Shown: positions 14,444 to 25,847 of the stretch, piece after piece | How positions within the stretch are numbered: the first letter of the stretch is position 1 | Layout: every line of letters begins with the position of its first letter | Assembly: GCA_963920575.1 (NCBI GenBank) | Contig: OY986970.1 | Span: 3,439,654-3,503,653 of the forward strand | DNA length: 64,000 nucleotides | DNA from: Narthecium ossifragum | Lineage: Eukaryota; Streptophyta; Magnoliopsida; Dioscoreales; Nartheciaceae | Reading direction: 5' to 3' | Program-made: the position numbers and the translations under genes | The notes under the pieces: generated by a model | What the model was told of the DNA's origin: nothing | Seen by the model: only the letters and a program-made list of their open reading frames with translations | The model's database searches: none

Positions 14444-14643
14444 NNNNNNNNNNNNNNNNNNNNNNNNNNNNNNNNNNNNNNNNNNNNNNNNNNNNNNNNN
14501 NNNNNNNNNNNNNNNNNNNNNNNNNNNNNNNNNNNNNNNNNNNNNNNNNNNNNNNNNNNNNNNNNNNNNNNNNNNNNNNNNNNNNNNNNNNNNNNNNNNN
14601 NNNNNNNNNNNNNNNNNNNNNNNNNNNNNNNNNNNNNNNNNNN
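14444..14643. other. Assembly gap (200 N)
   Basis: Exactly 200 undefined bases, which looks like a placeholder of arbitrary size. It falls at the 5' end of the GDSL gene and probably hides its first exon(s). Confidence 0.97.
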
Positions 14644-14644
14644 G

Positions 14645-15729
14645 GGATTCCAAGACTTCATCCCACCTTACGCAAGTGCAAGAGGCCGAGATTTCCTCAC
14701 CGGCGTTAACTTTGCCTCAGCCGCCGCTGGAATAAGAGATGAAACTGGGCAGCAATTGGTACGTCCATACGCATTCTAGCATCCTTCCATTCTTCATTAG
14801 CAACACCATACATACAATATCTTTTCTCTCCAGGGAGCTCGAATCAGCTTCAATGGGCAGGTGCAAAACTACCAGTCAGCCGTGCAACAAGTCGTCGACA
14901 TCCTCGGGGACGAAGACTCTGCGGCCGACTACCTCAGCAAATGCATCTTCACTGTTGGCATGGGCAGCAACGATTACCTGAACAACTACTTCATGCCTGC
15001 CTACTACTCAACAGGCCGGCAATATACCCCTGACCAGTACGCCACAGTCCTAATCCAGCAGTATTCTCAGCAAATCAGGGTTCGTATAATACGTACATAT
15101 TCTCAACACCCATTCTGATAAACTGAACGGAATAAATACTTGTGAATGATACACATATGCCTAAATGCAGACACTGTACAACTATGGAGCTAGGAAGGTG
15201 GCTCTGATAGGAGTGGGTCAGGTTGGATGCAGCCCAAGCGAGCTAGCTCAGTCCAGCCCCAACGGTGTCTCCTGCGTCGATAGGATCAACACTGCAATCC
15301 AGATATATAATAGGAAGTTGATGCAATTAGTAGATCAATTCAACACCTTGGAAGGGGCACACTTCACCTACATCAATGCCTTTGATATGTTCCATGACAT
15401 CCTCACCAATGCTGCTTCTTATGGTAAAATTTGTTTTTATAATTCCCTCACATAAGAGTTGTTAAGATCTTAAAGAGTGTACTCCTGTTAAATGTCGTTG
15501 TACAGGCTTCAGAGTGACCAACACAGGGTGTTGTGGGGTGGGAAGAAACAATGGCCAAATTACATGCCTTCCTGGCCAGACTCCTTGTCAGAATAGGGAT
15601 GAGTACATCTTCTGGGATGCTTTCCACCCAACTGAGGCTTTTAATGTGCTCATCGGCAAACGAACATACAGCTCGCAGGCTTCAGGGGATGCCTATCCTA
15701 TGGACATCCGCCGCCTCGCCCAAATTTGA
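14645..15729 (+). CDS. GDSL esterase/lipase, 5' end lost in gap
   Basis: A secreted or cell-wall/vacuolar SGNH hydrolase of the large plant GDSL family that cleaves lipid or other esters; the substrate cannot be told. Four exons in phase: 14645-14758 (open into the gap), 14834-15079, 15171-15423, 15506-15729 with stop TGA. That gives 278 residues of an expected 350-380. Seen: the block with GxND as VGMGSNDYLNN, then GARKVALIGVGQVGCSP, a Cys-rich stretch GCCGVGRNNG, and the catalytic Asp/His block WDAFHPTEA near the C-terminus. The signal peptide and GDS catalytic serine block must lie in or before the 200-N gap; no candidate for them is visible in 14300-14443. Otherwise the gene looks intact. 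Confidence 0.9.
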
Positions 15730-16380
15730 TCTCATCAACAAGCTCGCCATATCATTTGAGAACTATTGTTTTTATGAAAGTTTTACATCTTTATTATCTT
15801 GGTGATGAACTTATTAATTAAAACGTAATTCTACTATGAGGCTATTGACAATGAGCTAGGAGGTTTCATTGAGTGGTGGCATATGTATAATTGGGTGTGA
15901 AATTAGAATATATTCTAAATAATTAGATTGATGCCTTCTCATTAGCTTAACTCTGAATGCCGACTTGAACGGTGATTGATGCCCGTCACCTCACGAAGAA
16001 AGGAGACAAGAAGAAAGCTCGCTGGAGCGCGTTGGATTATAAGAGCGGAGCGCTCGCTCGAGCGGCGACCGGGCTACAAATAGCTAGACCAGCCAATTCC
16101 CCCTAATCAGAAACAGGCTGGTCTAGCACACTATAAACACGTTGCTCCGCATCAGCACTTACGTAAGATTAGCTAGCAACAGCTACACCTTCCCTTCGCT
16201 GTCACTCTTATTTTCTTTTTATTATCCACTGCGCGCACGTACTGCCCGTCTGCCACCTGCAACAGAGCCAGCAGCGGTCTCTTCATCTCGCTGCCGGTTT
16301 CCCACCTACTGATGCCAGTTCCATAGCTTTACAAAAAGGCGAGCAATGCGAGGGGGATTCGGGGCCTGACATAGCAGTAG
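15730..16380. other. GDSL 3' flank and spacer
   Basis: Presumed 3' UTR of the GDSL gene, then spacer without a coding signal. A perfect 12-bp inverted repeat GCTAGACCAGCC / GGCTGGTCTAGC lies at 16083-16094 and 16116-16127, between two TATA-like stretches (CTACAAATAG and ACTATAAACA). No gene starts nearby on either strand. Confidence 0.4.
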
Positions 16381-16383
16381 TTA

Positions 16384-17465
16384 TGTCAAGGTCTGTTATA
16401 TTGTCTGGCTCAATCCCCTGGACACCTGAATCTCGCTTATATACCATTTCACTCTTTCCCTTTTATACGCATATTTTACATATTATTAGTCATAAATGTA
16501 ATTATATTTTAAATAATTATTGCTATTCATAAGATCAATTATAATTTCATAAATATTATCATAAAATCATTCTTATCTCTAGATTTAACATAACTGAAGT
16601 ATTTCAATCATAACTTTAACTTTAAATATCTAAATTGGCTCATTCTTGATTCATTGGAAAGAGGATGAAAATATCTACAACTTTCATGTTGATGAGATTT
16701 TCAGATTCGATCGTTTAGTGTGTCAAACGGACAACCAAAATGTCTAGTAGTAAAATAATAAATAATGACCGAATTTCACTCATCCAGATGCAATCGTTCA
16801 AAGAATGACCAATTCTCAATCGGCCAATTTCCAATCAACCAGATATCCAATCGGCCATATTTTGGCCGCTCATTTTAATAATGTTTATCAACATATTTTA
16901 GTCATAACTTCCTCATACGATATCCAAATGGGTTGATTTTTAAACTGTTGAAAAGGGAATTTGAAGAATCACAACTTTCCTGTTAAGAGTTTTTCCAATT
17001 TTCAAGGTTAGCAACGGTAAAATTGCAGTAGAAGACAAGACGCTTTATCTGATGATAGTTTCGTAAATAACTGAAGATGTTGACCAGTTATGAAGGAAAT
17101 TTCAAAGCAGCTTTGACGGTTTCAAGACGGTTCCAAACGGTTCCAAAGTGGTTACTCAAAAACTCTATAAAAGATAGGAAGATGAAGGAGGAGGACCCCC
17201 AAAATCAAGAGCAAAAAACAAGCTTGTTATCTTTACTTTCAATGTAGCTTTATTTGTCTTCATATATTTTTCAATTCCAGTAATGAAGCCCTTTCTTTCC
17301 TTTAATTTTTTGAATAAGTCTTTATTTATTGGAGTAGTTCAAGTATAGTTCATCATCAATTTCCCCCTTTCCATCAATTTTATCCCTTTTGTCATCCGTT
17401 CTCGGTAGCTTCGACACCTCCGTTCAAACTGAGTTCGAAAAAGATTGAGCTTGTCACGGTCCTGA
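16384..17465 (+). mobile_element. LTR-like retroelement DNA (probable solo LTR), borders uncertain
   Basis: Non-coding, AT-rich DNA with the make-up of a plant LTR: a long U3-like part, a TATA-like CTCTATAAAAGATAGG near 17162-17177, then a T-rich leader-like part ending near GAGCTTGTCA. It abuts LINE sequence on the right. I could not find paired TG/CA ends with a target duplication, so the call rests on composition and context. Confidence 0.35.
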
Positions 17466-17670
17466 TAGTTCAATTAAAGTATTGCAAGATATTTGTTCAA
17501 ACAAATCTTCTTAAACATTGGTGGATCTTGGACATGCCCATTGATAGAAAACCAACATTCTTTAATGTTAATAAAGTTTTTGCTCGTATGAATGTTGGTA
17601 AGCTAATTGATCAACATGGCAGATGGAGGACACATATGATTAGATCACTATTTCTGGCGCAGGGTGAGTG

Positions 17671-18205
17671 TTAAAGCCTCTCGTCGGGAGAGACAACCGT
17701 CCTCTCTATGAGAGAGAAAACCAGAATCCTCAAGAGGAGAAAAGTACTCGAAATTTTATTAATCTAAAAAACTGAGTAACTACAAACCCTAAAACTCCTT
17801 TTATAAGATAAGGAGAAATCCACTTACAGATAGCTAGACTCATACAACTAATTCTCAATCAAACTACTAATCAAACTAACCGCGAAACTGTCAAATATGG
17901 AAAGTCCTATTTAAGGAAAAACTACCAAAAAAAGAAAAGTTTTACTAAAAAGTGAATTTTCGGCCATCAGTTTAAGGAATTTGGGATCGAGACGCCTTGA
18001 GACATGGTGGATCTATTGATCCCCTATGATTCTTGTAGGACTTGGTGAGCCGTTCGTTTTGACACCTCATACGCCCCGATTGGACACCGTGATCAAAAGT
18101 TATGCTCATCTGACGATCTCGGTCTTTCGGAGACCTGATTCGATCCGACGAAACCGGATGCGTCTCGACCGCCTTGGGAGCGCCTGTTCATCTTCTTGTC
18201 CAGCA
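17671..18205 (-). mobile_element. LTR-like insertion inside the old LINE
   Basis: This non-LINE stretch separates two LINE parts that should be nearly contiguous. On the minus strand it has a TATA-like TTATAAAAGGAG (around 17799-17810) and ends in GGCTTTAACA, like the 3' end of an LTR. The other border is not clear and no target duplication was found. Confidence 0.4.
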
Positions 18206-18779
18206 TCAGTTTCCGTCATGTGTAGGTGATATCATATGGACGAGGGATCCGCAAGGAAAGATTTCTTCTAAGATACACTACAACAAATATGATATATAGT
18301 GACGAAATCGATCGCGATAAATACGAATTTGTCGCAAAAAAGACACATATTGCAACTAATATAAGTTTCGTCACAATAATACATGCCCAATGATGTAATT
18401 GCAACTACTTGTAATTTCATCACAATAGTTTGTCATAATAAGTCAATAATTGTGACAAACTATACCAATGTCATAATAGATTGTCACAATAAGATGTGAA
18501 TAATTATATAGTGACAAAAATTATCTTGTCAAAACAATATTGTCACAGTAAACTTATATGTTAATATACAGTGACAAAGATATTCGTCACAATAATATCG
18601 TATTTTATATCTTATTTTAAATGTAAGGGCCTAAGTGTAAACTTTTCGGGCTTTTATCTGAATTAGAGGGGTTTTCGTGTAATTTGGAGTTTTGCAGGGG
18701 GTTTTGCTGAAAAACTTCCCACCCACTCCACTGACCTTCTCTTCTCCCTGATATTTTTCTCTCTCTCATCTTCATCTCA

Positions 18780-19330
18780 CCTCACCCAGCCGGACCCGAG
18801 AGAGAGAGATCCAGAGAGAGAGATCGGGAGAAGGGAGAAGGGAGAGGGAGTGGGAGTGGGAGGAGGAAGAGGGATCGCCGGCGCCGGAGAAGGAAAGGAA
18901 GAAAGGAGGAAGAAAACCAGGAGGAGAGGTGGAGATCGCCGAAAAAATGATAGATCCGGCGAGGTGTCCGCCGGATTTCGTCTCCTTCTTGGCTCAGGTG
19001 GGCTCCTCTCTTCTTTTCCTCTCCGATCTCTTCTTTTTGTGGGTTTTTCCGGTGAGTATTTGAGGGGCTTCGCGGTTACCGGCGATGGGTCGCCGGGGAA
19101 GATGTCGTAGACGACGTCGAGGACCTCCCTCGGCGACTGCAGCGCCGGAGAAGGACCCCCGTGGTCAGGGGCATCTCTTCGAGCCCTGTTTGGGCGTTTT
19201 CCCATGCCGGGGGGAAGCTTGCTTTCCCTCCTGCCATGGATCTCTTGCTTTTTCTGCATCATTGTTTGAAAGCTGCACCAATAAATGGCCTTCTTTAGTT
19301 TCATCTCACCTTTCTCCGGCACATGCAGCT
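18780..19330. other. GC-rich stretch of unknown origin inside the CACTA element
   Basis: Purine-rich leader-like DNA followed by a GC-rich part, in contrast with the AT-rich remainder of the element. It looks like the 5' end of a captured plant gene (leader, short first exon ending in CTCAG/GTGGGC near 18997). Open frames on both strands match no family I recognise. Confidence 0.35.
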
Positions 19331-19800
19331 TAGTAGATTTCTAGGAATACTTGCTATAATGTACTCAAGAGATGATGATGATGATGAAAGATTTTTAGGG
19401 CAATCTACAGTTTAAGGGTCTAATTGACTGGAAGTCAATGGTGAAGGTATTTTACTTTGTAAGGTAAGGGAATTGATATGTGCCGCACTAGTCCTATAGG
19501 AAACATCAATGCTGAAGGAACATCTGTCTTAAGTGAACCCAAAAACCTGGATGATTCCAATGGGACTTCTTATCTCATGCCTCATTATCTTTGCCATCAT
19601 TGAGTTCTTTATAGGTAGCTTCAGTATCCATGTATTTCAGCTTCCAGCTGGAAATGTTTACTAGATTGTCTTAGGTCCTAGCATGCTGATCCAGGAGTGG
19701 GTTCCAGGCTTCCAGCTTTTGATTTATTGTGGACTTAAGCAAAAGTTCAGAAATAGAGAAGTAACAAGATTGAAATAAGCGAGGTGTACAGCTAACACAG

Positions 19801-20514
19801 TTCAGCCATGTCAACAAGAAAGCTCTTGACCAATACATGAATTTCACGGAGCACAGAGAGCAACTACAGAAAAGACGAGCTGAGCTGGATGCAGGTGATG
19901 AGGTATTGTCTTAATGTCATGCAGCACTTATAAGCTGGCTTTGTTGCATGAGCTATGAGATTTGCACTGTTGGAATCTTGCAGAAAATTAGGGAACTGAT
20001 TTCAGTTTTGGATCAAAGAAAGGATGAATCAATTGAGCGGACATTCAAAGGTGTTGCTAGGCATTTTCGAGAAGTATTTTCTGAGCTTGTCCAAGGTGGC
20101 CATGGATACTTAGTTATGATGAAGAAAAAGGTTTTATTTTTACTGCTCAATATCTTCCATTACTTGCTTAAATTCAATTCTCTAAAACTGCAAAATGAAA
20201 CAAAGCAAGGCTTTATTTACTTTACTTTGTTATGCATGTGGTTTAGAAACTTGGACTTCCTAAAGTTATTCTACAGTATGCTTGATCTAAGAAGCTTGGA
20301 CTGAATTGCCAATCATCCGTTTGTTGATCTTTTAATTATTGCCCTGACTAACAATCGGTTAATGCTAAAGAATACGCTTATAATCTACTCGTGTTGTGAA
20401 TTTGATTACTTTGTGAAGGACGGTGAACCTGGCGATGATGATCATGATGATGATGGACCTCATGACCCAGATCCTGAAGGAAGAGTTGAAAAGTACATCG
20501 GCGTCAAAGTGAAG
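19801..20514 (+). pseudogene. SMC3: Captured fragment of the SMC3 cohesin subunit gene (three exons with introns)
   Basis: Three in-phase exons: 19801-19902 (34 codons, starts FSHVNKKALDQYMNFTE), 19984-20130 (49 codons, includes RKDESIERTFKGVARHF and EVFSELVQGGHG) and 20419-20514 (32 codons, acidic run then EGRVEKYIGVKVK). These match consecutive exons of plant SMC3 in the C-terminal coiled coil just before the ATPase signature motif, about 115 of some 1,200 residues. Introns are kept, so capture was at DNA level. The last donor reads GC rather than GT. No start, Walker motifs or signature are present, so it cannot make SMC3. It lies fully within the CACTA element. Confidence 0.88.
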
Positions 20515-22545
20515 GCAAGCACTCTTTGCTCATGTGCATTTCCTTGGTATATGTTGGAGATAAGTATATCTTGTACTTATACTGTTTGCTCATATGCGCT
20601 TCCTTGTTTTTGGCTTTATATTTGAATAGTAAAAGATGGTATGTACTCTGTAGGTCTGAGAGAGGAAACTCTCATTCTTACAAGCCAGTGTAGAAATCTT
20701 CTGCCCTTCTTGTTGCAAGTATGTCCTTGGATGAATTGGTGAGAGGCAAGAAATTGTACATGAAGAAGTTTAAACCTATGAAACCTTTTTGCTTGGTCTG
20801 CATATTTATGCAAATATGTCCTTAGATAGGGCCATACAAGGCTTGCTTGATTTGAAATTTTTTAGTAGTTGGAATCAGCATGATTTATTCTCATTCTTTG
20901 TTGATGTGTGTTTCTTTTGTAGATTGACATGTACACAATTGAAGTCAGTAACTTGGACAAACAATTATTGTTTCTTTTGCTGGCGACTCTTACCGGATAA
21001 GCAGCTCTGAGACTTGCAGGAAAAATACTTATTTTAGTAGCAATTGAACTACTTAGTTGAAAACTCAGTTTTACTTGTCATATTAGTTAGATAATTGACA
21101 TCATCTATTTGTGGTTAGTAATTGTAGTAGTTATTATTGTTCACTGGCTGACTTTGTATACTTTGATTGTCATTTTGTCAAATTAATTGATAGCTAATGT
21201 TTTGTAATCAGTGATTTTTGCCCAATTTATTAAAGCTGATTTTTAATTATTTACAGGTATAAATACATTTATGGCGACAAAATAGTTGTCATAATATTGT
21301 ATCTATTGTGACAAATTATTTTGTCATTATAAGTCAAATAAGTTTATTACAACGAAGTTATTGTCACAATAGTCACATTTATTGCAACAAAATATGTTGT
21401 CGCTATTTTTATACTAGATTGTGACGAAATCATTTGTCGGAATAAATTTGTTTATTGCGACAAACATATTGTGACAAAATTTTTGTTAAAAGTTATAGTG
21501 ATAAAATATTTTTGTCGCAATATCCCCCATGTCGAACATGCCTATTGTGACAAAAACATACATATGACCACGAAGTCTTTTATTTGTGGTGACAAAATAT
21601 TTTGTCACCGGTACTAGTGTTATGACGACGAATTTTTATTTGTCGTAGTATGCACCTATTGTAATAAATTGCTACATTTATCGTAATAAACTTATTGCGA
21701 CGGACTTATTGTAACAAACCTGGTGACGAAATATATTTTTCACGACAAGTATATAGTGACAAATATAAGACTTATTGTCATGAAATTTTTTGTCGTGAAA
21801 TCCCGATTTTGTTGTAGTGATAGCTAGCTATTGTAAGTTATATGAGGAGGGAAGGAATCAGGAGGAGAATATAGATGCTCATGTGGGTGCTTTCCGCTGG
21901 CATAGTGTGTGGAACGGGCCATTTGGTCCGCGAGTTAAATCCTTCTTATGGAGGGTTGTTCATGGGAAGCTGCCTACAAGAGAGATATTATTTCGAGTTG
22001 GCGCTATCCAGGATGGCATGTGCCCAAAATGTCGCAAGGAGCTTGAGACCATCGACCATATACTACTGATCAGTTGCAAAAAATCAAATGAGGTATGGAA
22101 TGGTGTGTTTCAGAATGATGTTTACATGCGGAGAGGAAAAGCCCGGACCCAATGGAAGGACATCCTGTTGAAGTCTTCCTCTTATGAGGCCATGCAAGAG
22201 AGGAGATCCCGTCTTGGGTATACGATGTGGATTATCTGGAAAGACAGGAACATGCCAGTGGGTCTTTGATGGAGGTGGCGAATAAACGCAGGCGCTGGTC
22301 CGATCAGTTTTCTGGTTTGCTAAAGAATGGACCTTGCGGTTGAGAAGCTGCAGGCAGCTTAGGGAAGCAACCTCTGAACCTGCTAAGTTTATTCATGTTA
22401 CACAGCCTGATGCATCTCTTATTGTTGGTTTCTCGCAGTTGGCTGGGCTGGGGATAGTTTGTTATGGGCAGGATGGGTTAGTGGCTTGGTTTTTGGCCGG
22501 ACTCGGAATGGGCGGTAGAGGGTGTAAAAAAACTAACACGAAGTG

Positions 22546-23399
22546 ATTGTCAACATGAGCAATAACTATTTCTCGACGTTTTTTGTTTGGAAATTTAAAA
22601 TTTTTATAATTTTAAATTTTAAGTTTTGAAATTTCTATGATTTGAATTTTAAAAATTTGAAATTTTTATTATTTGAATTTTGAAAATTATTTTTTTTTAT
22701 AAAATAATTCTATGATTTGAAATTAGAAAATTTGAAGTTAAACAAAACTGAGAAAAAAAACAATCACAAGTTTATAAAAGTAAACTAAAGGAACAGGGGG
22801 GCGGTGTCAGGGGGCGAGCAGCAATTTGCCGGGGAACAACACACACATCCACTCCTACACCCACACATAAATACTCCATGGGAGGGACCCTCATGCAAGC
22901 AGATGGCAAACAACATCTATGCTCGAGATCTGCGACGCTGACATCCATGAACGAGGGACTAAAGGAAAAAGAGCCAGCGCACCAAATCGCTGTTACCCAC
23001 CGATGCGTTGGGCCAGTTACAGCCCGCCACTTTTAGCCGTGACAAAAGTGCCGTACTCTCTTTCTCACGTGGGCCGGGGCCACGTAACAGGGACTCCTCC
23101 TCCTCCATATTTTTGCCTATATTCGCTCGCACGGCTTAGAAAATTCCAAGAATCCCTATGCTGGACACGCGTCCTCTCTCATTTCCCTGTCTTCTATCCG
23201 CCCGACTGCTCTAAAAATGGCGGTACGAACAGTCATCCTTTCCATCTTCATAACCTTACTAAATTTAGGGAGCAAGCCAAGGATATATCCAGCAAGGAGT
23301 TGCTATCTATAGACACAAAGACAGGTACCCATATATCTATCCAGTAATTGCAACAGTTATATAATAGATATATATATATATATACTAGAGATCTAGAAG
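22546..23399. other. Spacer and promoter region of the heat-shock factor gene
   Basis: 22560-22760 is AT-rich low-complexity DNA with many AAATTT/TTTGAA words. 22800-23399 is richer in GC and leads to the HSF start. A short (TA) run at 23367-23384 precedes the ATG. No convincing heat-shock element or TATA box was fixed. Confidence 0.4.
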
Positions 23400-24257
23400 A
23401 TGGAGGATGTGAACAACTATGGCGATGTGCTAATGGCGGCGCCATTCGTGGCCAAGACGTACATGATGGTGAACGAACCGGGCACTGATGCTGTGATCGC
23501 ATGGGGACGGGACAACAATAGCTTGGTGGTGGTCGATCCGTTTGGATTCTCCCAGACTCTCCTGCCAGCCCATTTCAAGCACAACAACTTCTCTAGCTTC
23601 GTTCGCCAGCTCAACACCTATGTGAGTATAGATTATCGAGTAATTCTTAATTTCCTATTGGAGTTATGATTGTATATATCCTGAATTTTTAGTGGGATGA
23701 TCACATACATGCAGGGATTCAGGAAGGTCGATTCAGATCGGTGGGAGTTCGCGCACACGTCGTTCCTGAGAGGGCAGACTCATCTGCTGCAAAACATCAT
23801 CCGGCGGAGTACCACCAATGCTGGCAAGAAGAAGGACGACGAGGAGGAAGAGTGCGAGAGGGCGGTGGCGGAGTTGATGAGGCTGAAGCAGGCGCAAAGA
23901 GCGACGGAGGCGGAGGTGGAGCGCATGTGGCAGAGGGTGGCGGAGGCCGAGATGAAGCCCAAGCAGATGCTTGGCTTTTTTGTGCGGCTGATGCGCGGCC
24001 CCAGCCGGGCTCCGGCGGACGTGGGCGGCGGTGAGGAGACCTTTCTTTGTGATGATCACAAGAGGGCTCGGCGGCGGATAGAGTACGGCGGAGTAGAGGA
24101 GGGCGGTCGGAGTGAGTTGGGGGTAGGGTTATTGGAGGCAACCGGAAAACCTCCGTCGCCTTTTTATGACTACATTGATGTAGCTGATCACTTCATCATC
24201 CCGCCGGAAGTGGATTTTTCCGCCGGTGGTTCCGGCAGTCCTCCCGGGTTGGGGTGA
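23400..24257 (+). CDS. HSFC1: Heat-shock transcription factor, class C
   Basis: Nuclear DNA-binding factor of the plant HSF family. Two exons: 23400-23621 and 23715-24257, 254 residues, with the intron at the position conserved in HSF DNA-binding domains (after [10 protein letters not shown]). Seen: DNA-binding domain at ~13-105 ([51 protein letters not shown]), a linker, then a heptad-type oligomerisation region at ~125-170 with a short spacer and [12 protein letters not shown], and a basic KRARRR run (~198) as likely nuclear signal. Class C is favoured because the protein is short, lacks the long class A insert and AHA motif, and has the PKQML block; class C members are thought to lack activator motifs. 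The exact subclass is not certain. Confidence 0.9.
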
Positions 24258-24914
24258 TGGATTAACCTGGACATCATGTAGATATGCGTGTATTTGTTTT
24301 CCATAGGATAGGTTTCCACTTCGATAGTTTGGTTTCAGTTTTCGCTCGGAAATGCCTGGAGTGACGTTCTTGCAGAGCTTTGCTTTTTAGAAAGAAATGG
24401 TGGAACAAAAGCACTCGGCCACTTGATAATATAAATAATCTGGAGGGAGCACTACTTTAATGTTAATTGGTGTAGGTAGCCCTTGAGAGATTTACGCAGT
24501 ATTTGGCTGAGGTTGTCCGATCTAAATATCAGTGCGATCGAGATAAAGTCAATAAAACAGTGAAGGATATTGATTAATCGATAGTTAGGACAGAGAAAGA
24601 GGAGTTTAAATGGCGGTGGTTATCCGTGCCACCTGCCTCATCTCATCTTGTTATATATATGCCACGTAAGATGGGGGTTGTTAAATACACAACCCAACTC
24701 AATGGACAAGTAAATACAAGCTCTATCTGGTCTTCAAACCAGATTAATTTGTACCTCACTCAAATATTCCATAGATAATGGCTATATATATAGCACACCA
24801 CTTTTATTTGTACCTTCCAAAGAGACCACTGTAGATTAGATGGAATAACTTGATGTTTAAGTTGACACGATGCGAAATGATTGTGATTCTGGATTTTGCA
24901 TACTTTCACGACTT
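24258..24914. other. Spacer between convergent HSF and HVA22 genes
   Basis: Presumed 3' UTRs of both genes. No other gene or repeat was recognised. Confidence 0.4.
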
Positions 24915-25847
24915 TTAAAAATAATCTTGTTCGCCTCCTCGATCATTGTCTCTTTGCCTCCCTTTCAGCCTGCATCCATGAATACGTACTACTAAGAAGG
25001 TTTCTTTCAAATATTCATTCATGCATGGTTTGTAGAAACTAAGGTGATGAATGGAATTGCCCTTAATTACCGCCTTGACAACTCGGTCGAAAGCATCAGA
25101 TCCATGTCGCTCGATGTATCGCTCAACGGACTTCCTGGCGTCGAGGCTCATCATCTGCAGCACCTTCCTCTGATCCTCCGGGTAGTCTGAGCTCACGTAG
25201 TTCCCTATCTTCACATACTTCCGCACAAGGTTCTCATAGATGTATGCTGCCCCATTAAATATGGGCAGCACCAGCCATACACAGAACACAAGCTTCATGT
25301 AAGGCCAAAGAGGGAACCTGCAGCCAAATCAATCAAGTAATTGTAGCAACAACATATATCATCATATGTTCCTCTCTCTCTCTTTTCCATCAGAACAAAG
25401 GCTTTCATTAGTTCTTACCAAACTAGAACTTTATAGAAGGAGAGCTCAAAAAGGGTGATCAGAGAATATAACACCCAATATGTCAGCCATTGCTGGTCAT
25501 CCAGTGGCGAAGGAGACTCGATTGCACGCACTGATGCATATCTGTTCATCAAGTTGTATGTATTTATTATGCAAAGAATTCAACGAAAATAGTTATATAT
25601 GAAGAATATACTTTTAATTAATTGGTTATATATGTGAGGGCATGGGCTATACTTACAGAGGAAAAAGCAGCATTACACCTGGGCTGTTTTCCAAAATGAA
25701 GAAGACATGTGAATAACTATATATTACCCCAAATAAACATATATTGGATATATAAAGCATGCATGTAGACATCCAGTCCATCAATGATGGATGAACTTAC
25801 CCCACCAAAGCATCGAGAGATCTAGCCATGGCTCCTGGAAAACCCAT
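24915..25847 (-). CDS. HVA22: HVA22-like protein (TB2/DP1/REEP family), HVA22a/c type
   Basis: ER membrane-shaping protein of the TB2/DP1/HVA22 family; in plants many members respond to ABA and stress. Four exons in phase: 25847-25801, 25683-25657 (27 bp), 25541-25419, 25317-24915, 199 residues. Seen: hydrophobic N-part [16 protein letters not shown], then [35 protein letters not shown] and [15 protein letters not shown], which are the conserved order of the domain, then a C-terminal [21 protein letters not shown] tract typical of the a/c subgroup. Odd: after RVVKAV the frame runs on about 45 residues beyond the usual end; GTAATT at that point could be an unused donor, so the true end may differ. 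Start chosen at MGFPGAM; a second Met (MARS) is possible. Confidence 0.88.

Larger units (their letters stand above)
18276..21819. mobile_element. CACTA-superfamily transposon carrying host gene fragments
   Basis: The left end CACTACAACAAA (18276) pairs with the right end TTTGTTGTAGTG (to 21819), the canonical CACTA terminus. A 3-bp target duplication ATA flanks it (18273-18275 and 21820-21822). Both flanks (18276-18600, 21255-21819) are dense in subterminal repeats of the GTGACAAA / TTTGTCAC kind. At 3,544 bp it is non-autonomous: no transposase is visible. The interior carries SMC3 exons (19801-20514) and a GC-rich stretch of unknown origin (18780-19330). Confidence 0.93.
17480..22545 (+). 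pseudogene. Old LINE ORF2 remnant (zinc-finger/RNase H part), split by two insertions
   Basis: Decayed LINE reverse transcriptase, plus strand, in three parts. 17500-17670 encodes the linker typical before the zf-RVT domain (WWILDMPIDRKP, HGRWRTHMIRSLF). About 18206-18275 encodes GDIIWTRDPQGKISS. 21823-22545 encodes the zf-RVT domain (SFLWRVVHGKLPTREILF, then C-P-K-C and a Cys pair) and a weak RNase H start (AGLGIVCYGQDGLVAW). The second and third parts join in frame exactly across the CACTA insertion once one ATA copy is removed. The first gap holds LTR-like DNA (17671-18205). Not functional. Confidence 0.8.

Noticed and set aside
16384..17465. Precise solo-LTR borders with target duplication
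   Set aside because: TG/CA end pairs could be picked in several ways and none gave matching flanks, so only an approximate LTR-like call is made.
18777..19322. 181-codon minus-strand frame in the CACTA interior
   Set aside because: Basic, low-complexity, no recognised domain; more likely antisense to a captured leader/exon.
23400..24141. Minus-strand frames across the HSF gene
   Set aside because: Antisense to GC-rich exon 2; the plus strand has a complete HSF DNA-binding domain.
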